DNA of 30,742 bases. It comes from JAAYUD01 sp041907665. Its GTDB lineage: Bacteria; Bacteroidota; Bacteroidia; Bacteroidales; Bacteroidaceae. The translations under genes were made by a program, and so were the position numbers. Location: the NCBI GenBank assembly GCA_041907665.1, contig JAYRGW010000044.1:1-30742 (forward strand). Reading direction: 5' to 3'. This document shows, piece after piece, positions 1-8,263 of this stretch (the first letter of the stretch is position 1; each line of letters starts with the position of its first letter). The notes under the pieces are model-generated. The model worked only from the letters and a program-made list of their open reading frames with translations. It made no database searches and was not told where the DNA came from.

Positions 1-2
1 AA

Positions 3-50
3 AGTGAGGGCTTTAATCGTTTCTTAACAGCCAAAAAACATGGATCATAA
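3..50 (+). CDS. possible C-terminal tail of an upstream gene
   Basis: Frame 3 is open from the window edge to a TAA at 48-50 and would encode a 15-residue tail (SEGFNRFLTAKKHGS). The other two plus frames stop sooner. No recognisable promoter lies between this stop and the lipoprotein gene at 163, which fits an upstream gene in the same operon. The fragment is too short to assign to a family and may be chance. Confidence 0.25.
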   Translation, partial: SEGFNRFLTAKKHGS

Positions 51-117
51 TTAAAAAGGACCAAAGAAATAGATTCCCAGGGATAGATATAAGAAAGGGC
101 GTACCATGAATTATGAT
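44..117. repeat. 9-bp inverted repeat upstream of the PCMD gene
   Basis: ATCATAATT at 44-52 is the exact reverse complement of AATTATGAT at 109-117. The 56-nt spacer is long, so this may be a loose hairpin in the leader of the lipoprotein gene or only chance in AT-rich DNA. No T-tract follows it. Confidence 0.25.
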
Positions 118-162
118 ACACCCTCTTCTGCATTAAAAACATGTTTCTAAACTACTGAAACG

Positions 163-1284
163 ATGAAATTAAGAAAAAATCTGTTGCTCCTTTTTATTGG
201 AGCATGTTGCCTAAGCTCTTGCATACGACAGGAAGCCTTAAACAGCGAAGCCGATATCACGGCATGTAAGATTTCGTCAGACATCCTTCTCCGAGATCCC
301 GTAATTACTAACAACAAAGTGACTCTCTACGTCAATGATGGAACGGATTTATCCAACTTAAGTCCTCAATTCACCTTGACCGACGGTGCTACCATTTCTC
401 CAGCAAGCGGAACGGTCCTCAATTTTAGTACTCCGCAAAATTATACTGTAACGTCTCAAGACGGGAAATGGAAAAAGCAATATACGGTAGAATGTACTTT
501 TGCAAATCCTGTTACGGAATATCATTTCGAGGATGTCAAATACTTCACAGACCCGAGTGATGACAGTGGTGGCAAAAAGCAATATTACCAGATTTTCAAC
601 AATCTTGCTTTTGATGGTTCATCTTTTGAATGGGGTAGTGGTAACGCAGGATTTGAGATAACTCATAGTAATTCGCCAGCCACGGATTACCCTACTTGTC
701 AGGATGATAATGGGTATGTCGGTAAATGTGCCAAACTCACTACTTGTAGTACGGGCTTCTGGGGTGCTGCGGTTGGTGCTCCGATTGCAGCCGGCAACTT
801 GTTCATCGGAACATTCGAAATAAACCTGACGAATATGGCTAAGTCGACTCATTTTGGCGTGCCTTTCCACTATGTTCCGAAGGAATTGGTGGGATACTAC
901 AAATATAAAGCAGGCGATAAATATACGGATAAGAGTAATAATGAAGTTGTCGGAAAGAAAGATAATTTTGATATTTATGCTGTTTTCTATGAGGTTACGA
1001 GCGATGTTCAATATCTGGATGGTACCAACTCATTGACTAGCAATAATATTGTTTCGATAGCACGTATTACTGATAAGAAAGAAACAGATACATGGACACG
1101 ATTTGTTGTTCCCTTCCAACTGTGTACCGGTAAGACCATTGATCCTGTAAAGTTGAAGAATGGGCAATATAGTATTTCTATTATCATGTCCTCGAGTATT
1201 GATGGAGCCATTTTCAATGGAGCTGTAGGCAGTACGCTTTGGGTCGATGAAATGCAATTGTTTTATGAATCGGGTAACAACTAA
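163..1284 (+). CDS. PCMD-type (putative carbohydrate metabolism domain) lipoprotein
   Basis: The 373-residue protein begins with a lipoprotein signal: basic MKLRK, a hydrophobic stretch and a lipobox ending LSSC, with the lipidated Cys at about residue 20. Residues ~35-110 look like the Ig-like domain common in Bacteroidales surface lipoproteins (DUF5018-like; motif DLSNLSPQFTLTDGATISP). The remainder (~115-370), with the Asp-rich FTDPSDDSGG stretch, an interior rich in Gly, Asn and aromatics, and the ending STLWVDEMQLFYE, resembles the PCMD family (Pfam PF13201). These are extracytoplasmic lipoproteins thought to bind or process glycans, but no enzymatic activity is established. The next gene starts 5 bases after its stop, so they are probably co-expressed and both act at the outer membrane. 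The start follows an A-rich context; no clear SD is present. Confidence 0.8.
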   Translation: MKLRKNLLLLFIGACCLSSCIRQEALNSEADITACKISSDILLRDPVITNNKVTLYVNDGTDLSNLSPQFTLTDGATISPASGTVLNFSTPQNYTVTSQDGKWKKQYTVECTFANPVTEYHFEDVKYFTDPSDDSGGKKQYYQIFNNLAFDGSSFEWGSGNAGFEITHSNSPATDYPTCQDDNGYVGKCAKLTTCSTGFWGAAVGAPIAAGNLFIGTFEINLTNMAKSTHFGVPFHYVPKELVGYYKYKAGDKYTDKSNNEVVGKKDNFDIYAVFYEVTSDVQYLDGTNSLTSNNIVSIARITDKKETDTWTRFVVPFQLCTGKTIDPVKLKNGQYSISIIMSSSIDGAIFNGAVGSTLWVDEMQLFYESGNN

Positions 1285-1289
1285 ATGAA

Positions 1290-2066
1290 ATGAAAAAGAT
1301 TATATTATCAATATTCAGTATAGTATTCTGTTCAACAGCTATTGTGGCGCAGAATGACCGAAATGAAACGCTCATCAATGCAGAAAAGAATGGGTGGGAA
1401 TACGAAATTAGAGCTGGAATAAATATAGGAGGGGCTTCGCCACTGCCACTTCCTGTAGAAATACGCTCTATCGATAGCTATAAACCTCGTTTCAACGGTT
1501 CGTTGGAAGGAACAGTAACTCGTTGGTTGGGAGATAAGAAGATCTGGGGTGTGTCTACCGGAATACGCTTGGAAGTAAAAGGAATGCATACAGGCGCTAC
1601 GGTGAAAAACTACAGTACCGAAATCGTGGATATAGACAGTAAGGTATCCGGATATTGGACAGGATATGTCAATACGAAATACAGTAGTAGCTTTTTGACT
1701 GTTCCGGTTATGGCTAATTATCGTTTGGATAAACGGTGGAAGTTGCGTGCCGGTATGTTTGTCTCTTATCGTTTGGATGGCGATTTCTCGGGTTACGTTA
1801 CTAACGGTTATTTGCGGGAAGGTACTCCTGTAGGAGAGAAGGTCGAATTCAAAGATGGTAAGCAAGGAACTTATGATTTTTCGGATAATTTGCGCAAACT
1901 ACATACCGGAGCTCAGATAGGTGCTTCGTGGCAAGCTTTCAATCATTTCAATCTGAATGCTGATCTGACATGGGGAATAAACGATATATTTAAAAGTAGC
2001 TTCAAAACGGTTACATTTAATATGTATCCCATTTATCTGAATGTTGGATTCGGATACAAGTTTTAA
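1290..2066 (+). CDS. outer-membrane beta-barrel protein (PorT-like)
   Basis: The 258-residue protein has a Sec signal peptide (MKKIILSIFSIVFCSTAIVAQ, cleavage near residue 20). The rest is alternating polar/aromatic strands typical of an 8-10 stranded barrel: KIWGVSTGIRLEVKG, SFLTVPVMANYRL, KLRAGMFVSYRL, HTGAQIGASWQAF, HFNLNADLTWGI. It ends in YLNVGFGYKF, an aromatic-terminated C-terminal strand that fits the BAM recognition signal. The order and strand pattern match the outer membrane beta-barrel (PorT/OMP_b-brl_2) proteins of Bacteroidota. The function is unknown. It lies 5 bases behind the PCMD lipoprotein gene and is presumably its operon partner. ATG 1290 is used because an earlier ATG at 1285 stops after two codons. 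Confidence 0.8.
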   Translation: MKKIILSIFSIVFCSTAIVAQNDRNETLINAEKNGWEYEIRAGINIGGASPLPLPVEIRSIDSYKPRFNGSLEGTVTRWLGDKKIWGVSTGIRLEVKGMHTGATVKNYSTEIVDIDSKVSGYWTGYVNTKYSSSFLTVPVMANYRLDKRWKLRAGMFVSYRLDGDFSGYVTNGYLREGTPVGEKVEFKDGKQGTYDFSDNLRKLHTGAQIGASWQAFNHFNLNADLTWGINDIFKSSFKTVTFNMYPIYLNVGFGYKF

Positions 2067-2113
2067 TCGAAAATAAATTCGTTTAATTACTTTTTATTCT
2101 CTTTGGCTTGTAC

Positions 2114-2121
2114 TATCTTTG
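2114..2121 (+). promoter_or_regulatory. Bacteroidetes -7 box (TATCTTTG) for the acyloxyacyl hydrolase gene
   Basis: TATCTTTG matches the TAnnTTTG -7 consensus of the Bacteroides primary sigma factor. A T-rich -33 region lies at about 2088-2095. It places transcription start near 2128, which argues against upstream TTG/ATG starts and for translation from ATG 2185. Confidence 0.6.
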
Positions 2122-2184
2122 CGGCAAATGTTTGTGAAGAAAATTAGAAAAGGCCATATAAAGGAGCTGTTAGCGCAGCATTCT

Positions 2185-3456
2185 ATGAAGAATATAAAAA
2201 AGAGGAGTATAGCGATAAGCTATATTCTACTCTTTTTTTACGTACCTTCTTCCGCCCAAAGGGATTCTATTTGTGAACCAACCGATAGTATAAAACACAG
2301 TGCGTTTTTCTTGTCCGGAAAACATTCTTTTATTCATCAGGTGGGTGTTGAAATACAACCCGGAGCTGTGTTTCAGACCAACGACTTCCTGAGAGGGTAT
2401 ACAGAACCCGGTAAAGAACATCGATATTGCTATTCGGCACACTTCAAGTACGCCATTCAATTCAAACCGCATACATTGGTAGACCGCATATTTCAGGGTA
2501 CATATCAAGGTGTTGGTTTCAATTACTATAATTTCGGCGATAAAAAGCAATTGGGTAATCCTATGAGTGTCTATTTGTTTCAGGGTGCACGTATAGCCCA
2601 ACTAAATCCTCGTCTGTCGTTTAATTACGAGTGGAATCTCGGACTCTCTTGGGGATGGAAACATTACGATTATGATACCAATCCCAATAATGTTGTTATC
2701 GGATCGAAACTCAATGCTTATATCAATGCAGCTTTTTATCTAAGGTGGATGCTCTCTCGTCGGTTTGACTTGACAACGGGTGTAGATTTGACTCATTTCT
2801 CTAACGGAAATACTGAAATACCCAATGGAGGACTCAATCTCATTGATTTTAAGTTGGGCATAGTATATAATTTCAATAGAGAAGAAGATAAAGCAAAGCA
2901 GGTATATACGCCTCTTGTTATTCCCGACTTTAAAAGTCATATAACTTACGATTTCTTGCTTTTCGGTTCGTGGCGCCGCAAAGGAGTGGTATTTGGTGAT
3001 AAAAAGATTGCTTCTCCTGATAGATACAATGTCTGGGGATTTAATTTTGCACCGATGTACAATGTTTGCTACCGCTTCAGAACCGGTCTCTCAATCGATG
3101 GCGTTTGCGATACAAGTTCCAATGCTACAGCTGACGATGGTATTGTCGCAGTGGGAGATGACCCTAAACCCGAATTCCGTCGTTCGTCTATCCGTGAACA
3201 ATTGGCGTTGGGAATATCGGGAAGAGCCGAATATGTAATGCCATACTTTGCTATCAATATGGGCATTGGAGTAAATGTGCTGCATGGAGGAAGCGATCTC
3301 AAATCTGTATACGAAGTGCTGGCTTTGAAGACAGAAGTCACCAAGAACCTCTACTTGCATATAGGTTATACTTTGCAAAACTTCCATTCACCCAACTATC
3401 TGATGTTTGGTATCGGATTTCGCTTCAATAATCCGACTGCAAAGATTTATCGGTAA
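2185..3456 (+). CDS. PagL-like acyloxyacyl hydrolase / lipid A deacylase-family outer-membrane protein
   Basis: The chosen start gives 423 residues beginning MKNIKKRSIAISYILLFFYV and ending a signal peptide at SSAQ. An in-frame open stretch continues upstream but overlaps the promoter. Residues ~40-230 form beta strands, with the motif THFSNGNTEIPNGGLN around residues 203-218. It matches the PagL active-site region (His126-x-Ser128 in Pseudomonas), with His204 and Ser206 here. The position of the PagL catalytic Glu140 is Asn (about residue 218). PagL itself removes a 3-O acyl chain from lipid A in the outer membrane; the Bacteroidota branch is annotated as acyloxyacyl hydrolase without much biochemistry. 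The protein is roughly twice the size of PagL, and a second strand-rich half (~240-423) ends NFHSPNYLMFGIGFRF. AAAGGAG at 2160-2166 is too far from the ATG to be a normal SD. Confidence 0.8.
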   Translation: MKNIKKRSIAISYILLFFYVPSSAQRDSICEPTDSIKHSAFFLSGKHSFIHQVGVEIQPGAVFQTNDFLRGYTEPGKEHRYCYSAHFKYAIQFKPHTLVDRIFQGTYQGVGFNYYNFGDKKQLGNPMSVYLFQGARIAQLNPRLSFNYEWNLGLSWGWKHYDYDTNPNNVVIGSKLNAYINAAFYLRWMLSRRFDLTTGVDLTHFSNGNTEIPNGGLNLIDFKLGIVYNFNREEDKAKQVYTPLVIPDFKSHITYDFLLFGSWRRKGVVFGDKKIASPDRYNVWGFNFAPMYNVCYRFRTGLSIDGVCDTSSNATADDGIVAVGDDPKPEFRRSSIREQLALGISGRAEYVMPYFAINMGIGVNVLHGGSDLKSVYEVLALKTEVTKNLYLHIGYTLQNFHSPNYLMFGIGFRFNNPTAKIYR

Positions 3457-3515
3457 CATACTTTCGGACTATCAAATTGAGTAGTCTGCTAAACGAGAAA
3501 TAGGAGGAATTTATC

Positions 3516-5150
3516 ATGAGGAAAGAAGTAGAAGGAAGAATTGTCGATATCTACAATAAAGAGATATTCGAGGGAGCAGTAGTCATTGATGATGACCGAA
3601 TCGTAGCATTCAAAAGATGTGCAACAACGGCAAAAGGCTATATCATTCCCGGTTTCATAGATTCTCATGTTCACATCGAAAGCTCCATGCTTACTCCACG
3701 TCATTTTGGAGAACTTATTATCGCGCAGGGCACGTTGGCTATTGTGACAGACCCTCACGAAATAGCCAATGTGATGGGGGTGAAAGGCATTAATTTTATG
3801 ATAGACAATAGTAGGGAGTCGCCCGTCAAGATGTTCCTCTCTATTCCGTCGTGTGTACCTTCTACACCTTTTGATGTGGCCGGTGATGTTGTCTCTGCTG
3901 ACGACGTCGAGCGACTTGCTGCTAGTGGTCGTTTTGTGGCTCTGTCGGAGATGATGAACGTTCCGGGAGTGTTGTGTGGCGATAAAGAAGTGGTAGCCAA
4001 GCTGGAAGCTGCAAACAAATACCATCTCCCTATTGACGGTCATTCGCCCGGTTTGGTGGGCAAAGACCTCGAAACATACATTAAGTATGGCGTATCTACC
4101 GATCATGAATGTTTTTCTTTGGACGAAGCCGAAGAGAAAATAAGGTCGGGTATGAAAATATTAATTCGTGAGGGAAGTGCCGCTCGAAATTATGAGGGAC
4201 TCAAACAGCTGATAGGCAAATATCCTGATAAGTTGATGTTTTGTACGGACGATGCGCATCCCGATGATATCATAGAAAGAGGACATATAGACAAAATGGT
4301 GAGAAGAGCTGTCGCCGACGGTTTCGACTTGTTCGACGTTTTGAGAATAGCGACGGTCAATGCCATTGAACATTATCAATTGAATGATGTAGGCAGACTG
4401 CAAATAGGCGACAAGGCTGACTTTATTATCGTCGAAGATCTCGTATCATTCCATACCCAAAAAGTCTTTGTAAATGGTACTGTGCGATTCGATACCGACA
4501 ATGAAGAAAGATATGTCGATATGGCAACAGGCACAACGGTGCATTTCAATCATTTTGATCATGATAAAATAAATATGTCAGCATTGCAAAAGCCTGTCAA
4601 AGGAAAGACGACGGTCATCGAACTTATAAAGAATGAATTGCTGACCAATGCTTATTCGTATATTCCGAAAGTGGAGACGGACAATTTTGAATCTGATCTG
4701 CAACAAGATATAGTCAAGATAGTTTATGTCAATCGCTATAATAATGGTGTGCCCCAAGTGGCCCTCTGCAAAGGATTTGGCCTGAGCAAGGGAGCTTTTG
4801 CCAGTTCTGTGGCACATGATACCCACAATATCATTGCGGTAGGTTGCAGTGATATGGACCTCTGTAGCGTTATCAATGCCCTTGTAGAAAGTAAAGGTGG
4901 ACTCGCTACTTGCGATGGGCAGACAACAGAAGTGCTTCCTCTGCCAATTGGAGGTATTATGAGCAATCGGAGCGGACACGAGGTTGCGTCCGAGTATAAA
5001 AGGTTAAGTGCTATAGTCAATCGGTTAGGATGTCGGCTGAATGCACCTTTTATGACATTGTCCTTTATGTCGTTGGTAGTGATTCCCGAAATAAAGATAG
5101 GAGAACGAGGGCTGTTCAGTTATTCTGCATTCGATTGGATAGAAGATTAA
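3516..5150 (+). CDS. ade: adenine deaminase
   Basis: This amidohydrolase-superfamily enzyme (EC 3.5.4.2) hydrolyses adenine to hypoxanthine and ammonia for purine salvage in the cytoplasm. The 544-residue protein carries the metal-binding motif PGFIDSHVHIESS (His51, His53), the family stretch TDPHEIANVMG (His81-Glu82), a GHSPG segment, FCTDDAHPDD, and the C-terminal adenine-deaminase domain with PLPIGGIMS. It is a little shorter than the ~590-residue E. coli enzyme but complete at both ends. The start is supported by an exceptional AGGAGG Shine-Dalgarno at 3502-3507, 8 bases before ATG 3516, which is rare in this window. There is no clear promoter of its own, so it may read through from the preceding gene 59 bases upstream. 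Confidence 0.95.
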   Translation: MRKEVEGRIVDIYNKEIFEGAVVIDDDRIVAFKRCATTAKGYIIPGFIDSHVHIESSMLTPRHFGELIIAQGTLAIVTDPHEIANVMGVKGINFMIDNSRESPVKMFLSIPSCVPSTPFDVAGDVVSADDVERLAASGRFVALSEMMNVPGVLCGDKEVVAKLEAANKYHLPIDGHSPGLVGKDLETYIKYGVSTDHECFSLDEAEEKIRSGMKILIREGSAARNYEGLKQLIGKYPDKLMFCTDDAHPDDIIERGHIDKMVRRAVADGFDLFDVLRIATVNAIEHYQLNDVGRLQIGDKADFIIVEDLVSFHTQKVFVNGTVRFDTDNEERYVDMATGTTVHFNHFDHDKINMSALQKPVKGKTTVIELIKNELLTNAYSYIPKVETDNFESDLQQDIVKIVYVNRYNNGVPQVALCKGFGLSKGAFASSVAHDTHNIIAVGCSDMDLCSVINALVESKGGLATCDGQTTEVLPLPIGGIMSNRSGHEVASEYKRLSAIVNRLGCRLNAPFMTLSFMSLVVIPEIKIGERGLFSYSAFDWIED

Positions 5151-5249
5151 ATTCACTATGAGATGTAGAGCCTACTAAAAAAGGTAGCGTATTTTGCGTA
5201 TGCCTGATTCAAGTCGTTAACGTGAGCTAGAAAAGCCTTTATAAAAAGA

Positions 5250-5275
5250 AAAACCTCCGTTTTGCGGAGGTTTTT
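5250..5275. terminator. bidirectional rho-independent terminator
   Basis: The hairpin AAACCTCCG-TTTTG-CGGAGGTTT has a perfect 9-bp stem (5251-5259 / 5265-5273). It is flanked by a T-run on the plus strand and a TTTTTCTTTTT tract on the minus strand. It ends the minus-strand tRNA-Asn transcript a few bases after the second tRNA and also stops read-through from ade. Confidence 0.9.
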
Positions 5276-5279
5276 GAAG

Positions 5280-5353
5280 CTCTTCCTCTTGGACTTGAAC
5301 CAAGGACCCTCTGATTAACAGTCAGATGCTCTAACCAACTGAGCTAAGGAAGA
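5280..5353 (-). tRNA. tRNA-Asn (GUU), copy 2 in transcription order
   Basis: The reverse complement folds as a full cloverleaf of 74 nt. The acceptor is TCTTCCT/AGGAAGA (7 bp perfect), the D stem GCTC/GAGC, the anticodon stem TCTGA/TCAGA with loop CTGTTAA (anticodon GTT), and the T stem CTTGG/CCAAG with loop TTCAAGT. The discriminator is G. CCA is not encoded. Confidence 0.97.
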
Positions 5354-5368
5354 ATTTTTCTTCTAGTG

Positions 5369-5442
5369 CTCTTCCTCTTGGACTTGAACCAAGGACCCTC
5401 TGATTAACAGTCAGATGCTCTAACCAACTGAGCTAAGGAAGA
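5369..5442 (-). tRNA. tRNA-Asn (GUU), copy 1 in transcription order
   Basis: This copy is identical in every base to the one at 5280-5353 and is separated from it by 15 nt. It is nearest the promoter at 5462-5492, so both copies are probably made from one transcript ending at the 5250 hairpin. Confidence 0.97.
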
Positions 5443-5461
5443 ATTTTTCTTAATTGCGATG

Positions 5462-5492
5462 CAAAAGTAGTGTGATATTTTGAAATATGCAA
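5462..5492 (-). promoter_or_regulatory. promoter of the tRNA-Asn pair
   Basis: On the minus strand, TACTTTTG (5462-5469) fits TAnnTTTG and TTG (5490-5492) lies 20 bases upstream as the -33 element. It is the right distance from the first tRNA. Confidence 0.7.
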
Positions 5493-5500
5493 TATCTTTG
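5493..5500 (+). promoter_or_regulatory. -7 box (TATCTTTG) for the PfkB kinase gene
   Basis: TATCTTTG lies 18 bases before ATG 5519, implying a very short leader. Its -33 region overlaps the divergent tRNA promoter, so the two promoters are interleaved. Confidence 0.6.
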
Positions 5501-5518
5501 TGGAAAATTTTAGATGAA

Positions 5519-6505
5519 ATGAAGAAAATAATTGGAATAGGCAATGCATTGACAGATATTTTAGCTGTTTTGAAGGATGATTCTCTGTTTGGTGAACTAA
5601 ATATACCGAAAGGAAGTACGCAATTTATAGAGAAAGAACAGGTACCCGAAGTAAATAAACTGTTTTCGACAATGAAAACAGCCAAAGTGCCTGGAGGGTC
5701 TACTGCCAATACAATTCGTGCGTTAGCTCAAATAGGAGTATCCACCGGCTTTGTTGGCAAGATAGGTCATGATGCTACAGGTGAGTTTTACGTAAACAAT
5801 ATGCAATCGATGGGAATAGATACGAAGTTTAATTATTCGGAGCTTCCTTCGGGCATCGCATCTACGTTGATCTCTCCCGATGGCGAACGTACCTTTATTG
5901 ACTATTTGGGAGCTGCGGCTACGTTGAAAAGTTCGGATATTACACCCGATTTGCTTAAAGGATATTCTTATTTCTTTGTAGAGGGCTATTTGGTTCAAGA
6001 CCACGATATGATAGAACATGCCATGAAGACAGCCAAAGATAATAATGTCAAGGTGTGCATCGATATGGCGAATTTCAATATTGTGGAAGCTCACTTGGAT
6101 TGTTTCAAGAAGCTGATTCGAGAATATGTGGATATTATTTTTGCTAATGAGCAGGAAGCAATGGCCTATTCGTCTTCGAGTGTAGAGAATGCGTTGGATG
6201 AATTGGGGAAGAGTTGCGATATTGTTGTTGTTAAAGTGGGCTCGAAGGGCTCGTATATTCTTCATCAAGGTGAGAAGATCAAAGTAGATGCGCTTAGCGT
6301 TGACAAGGTGATTGATACTACCAGCGCAGGTGATTATTATGCGGCGGGCTTTATATACGGACTGCTCAACGATTGCTCTATGGAAAAATGTGGCCGAATG
6401 GGATCTCTATTTTCGAGCGAGACCATCCGCGTTATAGGTACTGCTCTTTCTGACGAGCAATGGGAGAGTATCAGAATGCGTGCCCACGAAATTATTGCTG
6501 AATAA
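5519..6505 (+). CDS. PfkB-family sugar/nucleoside kinase (adenosine kinase-like)
   Basis: The 328-residue protein from ATG 5519 starts MKKIIGIGNALTDIL, the usual N-terminus of ribokinase-fold kinases. An open frame continues upstream but crosses the promoter, so ATG 5519 is preferred. Motifs seen are PGGSTANTIRALAQIG (PfkB signature 1 substrate loop), VGKIGHDATGEFY, and DTTSAGDYYAAGF (signature 2, with the catalytic-base Asp in AGD). The glycine usual in DTxGAGD is Ser here; adenosine-kinase-like members also vary at this place. The enzyme would transfer the ATP gamma-phosphate to a sugar or nucleoside. Adenosine kinase is the usual label for Bacteroidales relatives, but the substrate cannot be proven here. 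The S41 protease gene follows after 24 bases, probably in the same operon. Confidence 0.85.
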   Translation: MKKIIGIGNALTDILAVLKDDSLFGELNIPKGSTQFIEKEQVPEVNKLFSTMKTAKVPGGSTANTIRALAQIGVSTGFVGKIGHDATGEFYVNNMQSMGIDTKFNYSELPSGIASTLISPDGERTFIDYLGAAATLKSSDITPDLLKGYSYFFVEGYLVQDHDMIEHAMKTAKDNNVKVCIDMANFNIVEAHLDCFKKLIREYVDIIFANEQEAMAYSSSSVENALDELGKSCDIVVVKVGSKGSYILHQGEKIKVDALSVDKVIDTTSAGDYYAAGFIYGLLNDCSMEKCGRMGSLFSSETIRVIGTALSDEQWESIRMRAHEIIAE

Positions 6506-6529
6506 TACAACCATAATAAATTATAGGTC

Positions 6530-8224
6530 ATGAAGAGATTAACAAAACTATTGGGAATACGTACCGCTCTAGTAGCCGTAATCGTCGGACTGTCGGCTTT
6601 TATTTTCGGCTTTTCGCTGAATAGCGATCACAATTTTGAAGTATCGAAGAATTTGGATATTTTCAATTCTATCGTCAAAGAGCTCGATATGTTCTACGTA
6701 GATAGTATTAATCCGAACAAACTGATCAACGAAGGAGTGGATGCCATGCTTTATTCGTTGGACCCATATACCAATTATTTTCCTGAAGAAAATCAGGATG
6801 AGATCGAGCAGATGTTAACTGGTTCTTATGGTGGAGTAGGAGCTATTATCACCTTCGATAAAAAGAAAAATCATGTCCTTATTATGGAACTGCTCGAAGG
6901 TATGCCTGCTGTGAAGTGCGGCATGAAGGTAGGCGACGAACTGTTGAGTATTAATGGCATGGATTTGAACGGAAAAAGTAGTGAAGATGTCAACAAAATA
7001 CTGCGTGGACAAGAAGGTACAAGTTTTACTGTACAAGTGAAACGTTTCGGAACAACCAAACCAATAGACCTTAGTGTTGTGCGCCGCACTATCACCATGC
7101 CTTGCGTACCTTATTATGGAATGATAGACAACCACGTTGGGTATATTAATTTGAATTCCTTTTCGGGCAATCCATCCAAAGACTTCAAAGAGGCATTCCT
7201 TTCTCTCAAAAAGCAAGGCATCGGTTCGCTTGTTATCGATTTGAGAGACAATCATGGCGGACTTGAAGATGAGGCTGTTGAAATTGCAAATTTCTTTTTG
7301 CCGCGCGGCAAAATCATTGTCTCTAACAAGGGGCGTCTGGCTACCATGAATAATGTATTCAAAACGGTTCGTGAACCTCTTGATACGGAGATTCCTATTA
7401 CGGTACTGGTTAACAGTGAAACGGCATCTTCTTCCGAAATTCTTGCCGGAGCCTTGCAGGATTACGATAGAGCTGTTATTATAGGAACCAGAACTTTCGG
7501 TAAGGGGCTGGTGCAGCAAACACGTCAATTGCCTTATGGTGGCAGTCTGAAAATTACAACGGCAAAATACTACATTCCCAGCGGACGTTGTATTCAGGCG
7601 ATCGATTATAAGAACCGTAACGACGACGGAAGTGTTGGGACAATTCCCGAAGAGAAGACTAAACTCTTTCACACGGCAGCGGGAAGACCCGTACGTGATG
7701 GCGGTGGCATATTGCCCGATATTGTGATGACACCTCCCAGAAGACCAAATATATTGTATTATCTGCTCAATGATTTTCAGATATTCAATTACGCTAACGA
7801 TTTCTGTTTGAAACATCAGACTATAGCTACTCCAGCTACTTTCCAAATTGGCGACGAAGACTACAATGCATTCAAAGCAATGGTGAAACGTTCCGATTTC
7901 AAGTACGATCAACAGAGCGAGAAGATATTGAAGACACTCAAGGAAGCTGCACAATTCGAAGGATATTATAAGAATACCACCGAAGAGTTTGCTTCGCTAG
8001 AGAAGAAGCTGTCTCATAATCTGGATCGTGATTTGGACTATTTTTCGAAAGATATACGCGATGCAATCAATTCTGAAATAGTAAAACGGTATTATTTCCA
8101 GCGTGGCAACATTATCTATCAGCTCAGGGGCGATAGTAATCTGCAAGAAGCTGTCAAGGTGTTAGGCAACAGAGAACGTTATAAGAAACTGTTGGGCAAA
8201 CCACAGGCGAACGCTCAGAAATAA
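6530..8224 (+). CDS. S41-family C-terminal processing peptidase (CtpA/Prc type)
   Basis: The 564-residue serine protease begins with a single membrane anchor/signal segment (residues ~12-30), so the catalytic part should be periplasmic. A PDZ domain spans ~90-175 (GSYGGVGAIITF, GMKVGDELLSINGMDL), followed by the S41 catalytic core. NSETASSSEILAGAL contains the presumed nucleophile Ser300, and RTFGKGLVQ contains the general-base Lys325. Their 25-residue spacing equals that in Prc (Ser430/Lys455). A C-terminal ~180-residue helical extension is usual for Bacteroidota members. These proteases trim or degrade periplasmic proteins from their C-termini. The gene follows the kinase gene by 24 bases and ends before the 8243 terminator. 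Confidence 0.95.
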   Translation: MKRLTKLLGIRTALVAVIVGLSAFIFGFSLNSDHNFEVSKNLDIFNSIVKELDMFYVDSINPNKLINEGVDAMLYSLDPYTNYFPEENQDEIEQMLTGSYGGVGAIITFDKKKNHVLIMELLEGMPAVKCGMKVGDELLSINGMDLNGKSSEDVNKILRGQEGTSFTVQVKRFGTTKPIDLSVVRRTITMPCVPYYGMIDNHVGYINLNSFSGNPSKDFKEAFLSLKKQGIGSLVIDLRDNHGGLEDEAVEIANFFLPRGKIIVSNKGRLATMNNVFKTVREPLDTEIPITVLVNSETASSSEILAGALQDYDRAVIIGTRTFGKGLVQQTRQLPYGGSLKITTAKYYIPSGRCIQAIDYKNRNDDGSVGTIPEEKTKLFHTAAGRPVRDGGGILPDIVMTPPRRPNILYYLLNDFQIFNYANDFCLKHQTIATPATFQIGDEDYNAFKAMVKRSDFKYDQQSEKILKTLKEAAQFEGYYKNTTEEFASLEKKLSHNLDRDLDYFSKDIRDAINSEIVKRYYFQRGNIIYQLRGDSNLQEAVKVLGNRERYKKLLGKPQANAQK

Positions 8225-8242
8225 TTGCGTACGCAATGGTAT

Positions 8243-8263
8243 ATCTCCCGATATTCGGGAGAT
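8243..8263. terminator. bidirectional terminator between convergent genes
   Basis: ATCTCCCGA-TAT-TCGGGAGAT is a perfect 9-bp stem with a 3-base loop and a T/A-rich flank (TTATTTAT). It lies between the stop of the protease gene (plus) and the stop of the methyltransferase gene (minus), which begins at the next base. Confidence 0.85.

Larger units (their letters stand above)
5279..5451. repeat. 84-bp tandem duplication containing tRNA-Asn
   Basis: Bases 5279-5362 and 5368-5451 are identical, with a period of 89. Each unit holds one tRNA and the 9 bases upstream of it. Only the 5-base joint between the units is unique. Confidence 0.9.

Noticed and set aside
3489..4106. 205-codon minus-strand frame over the start of ade
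   Set aside because: It overlaps conserved metal-binding motifs of adenine deaminase and the strong SD site; it is a shadow frame.
3516..5150. Purine riboswitch upstream of ade
   Set aside because: The 59 bases between the two genes are too short for a purine aptamer and lack its conserved core; only a small GACTA/TAGTC hairpin is present.
6815..7954. 379-codon open frame on the minus strand inside the S41 protease gene
   Set aside because: The plus-strand frame is a full protease with PDZ and catalytic motifs; the antisense frame shows no family motif, no promoter and odd composition (many Ile, Cys, His).
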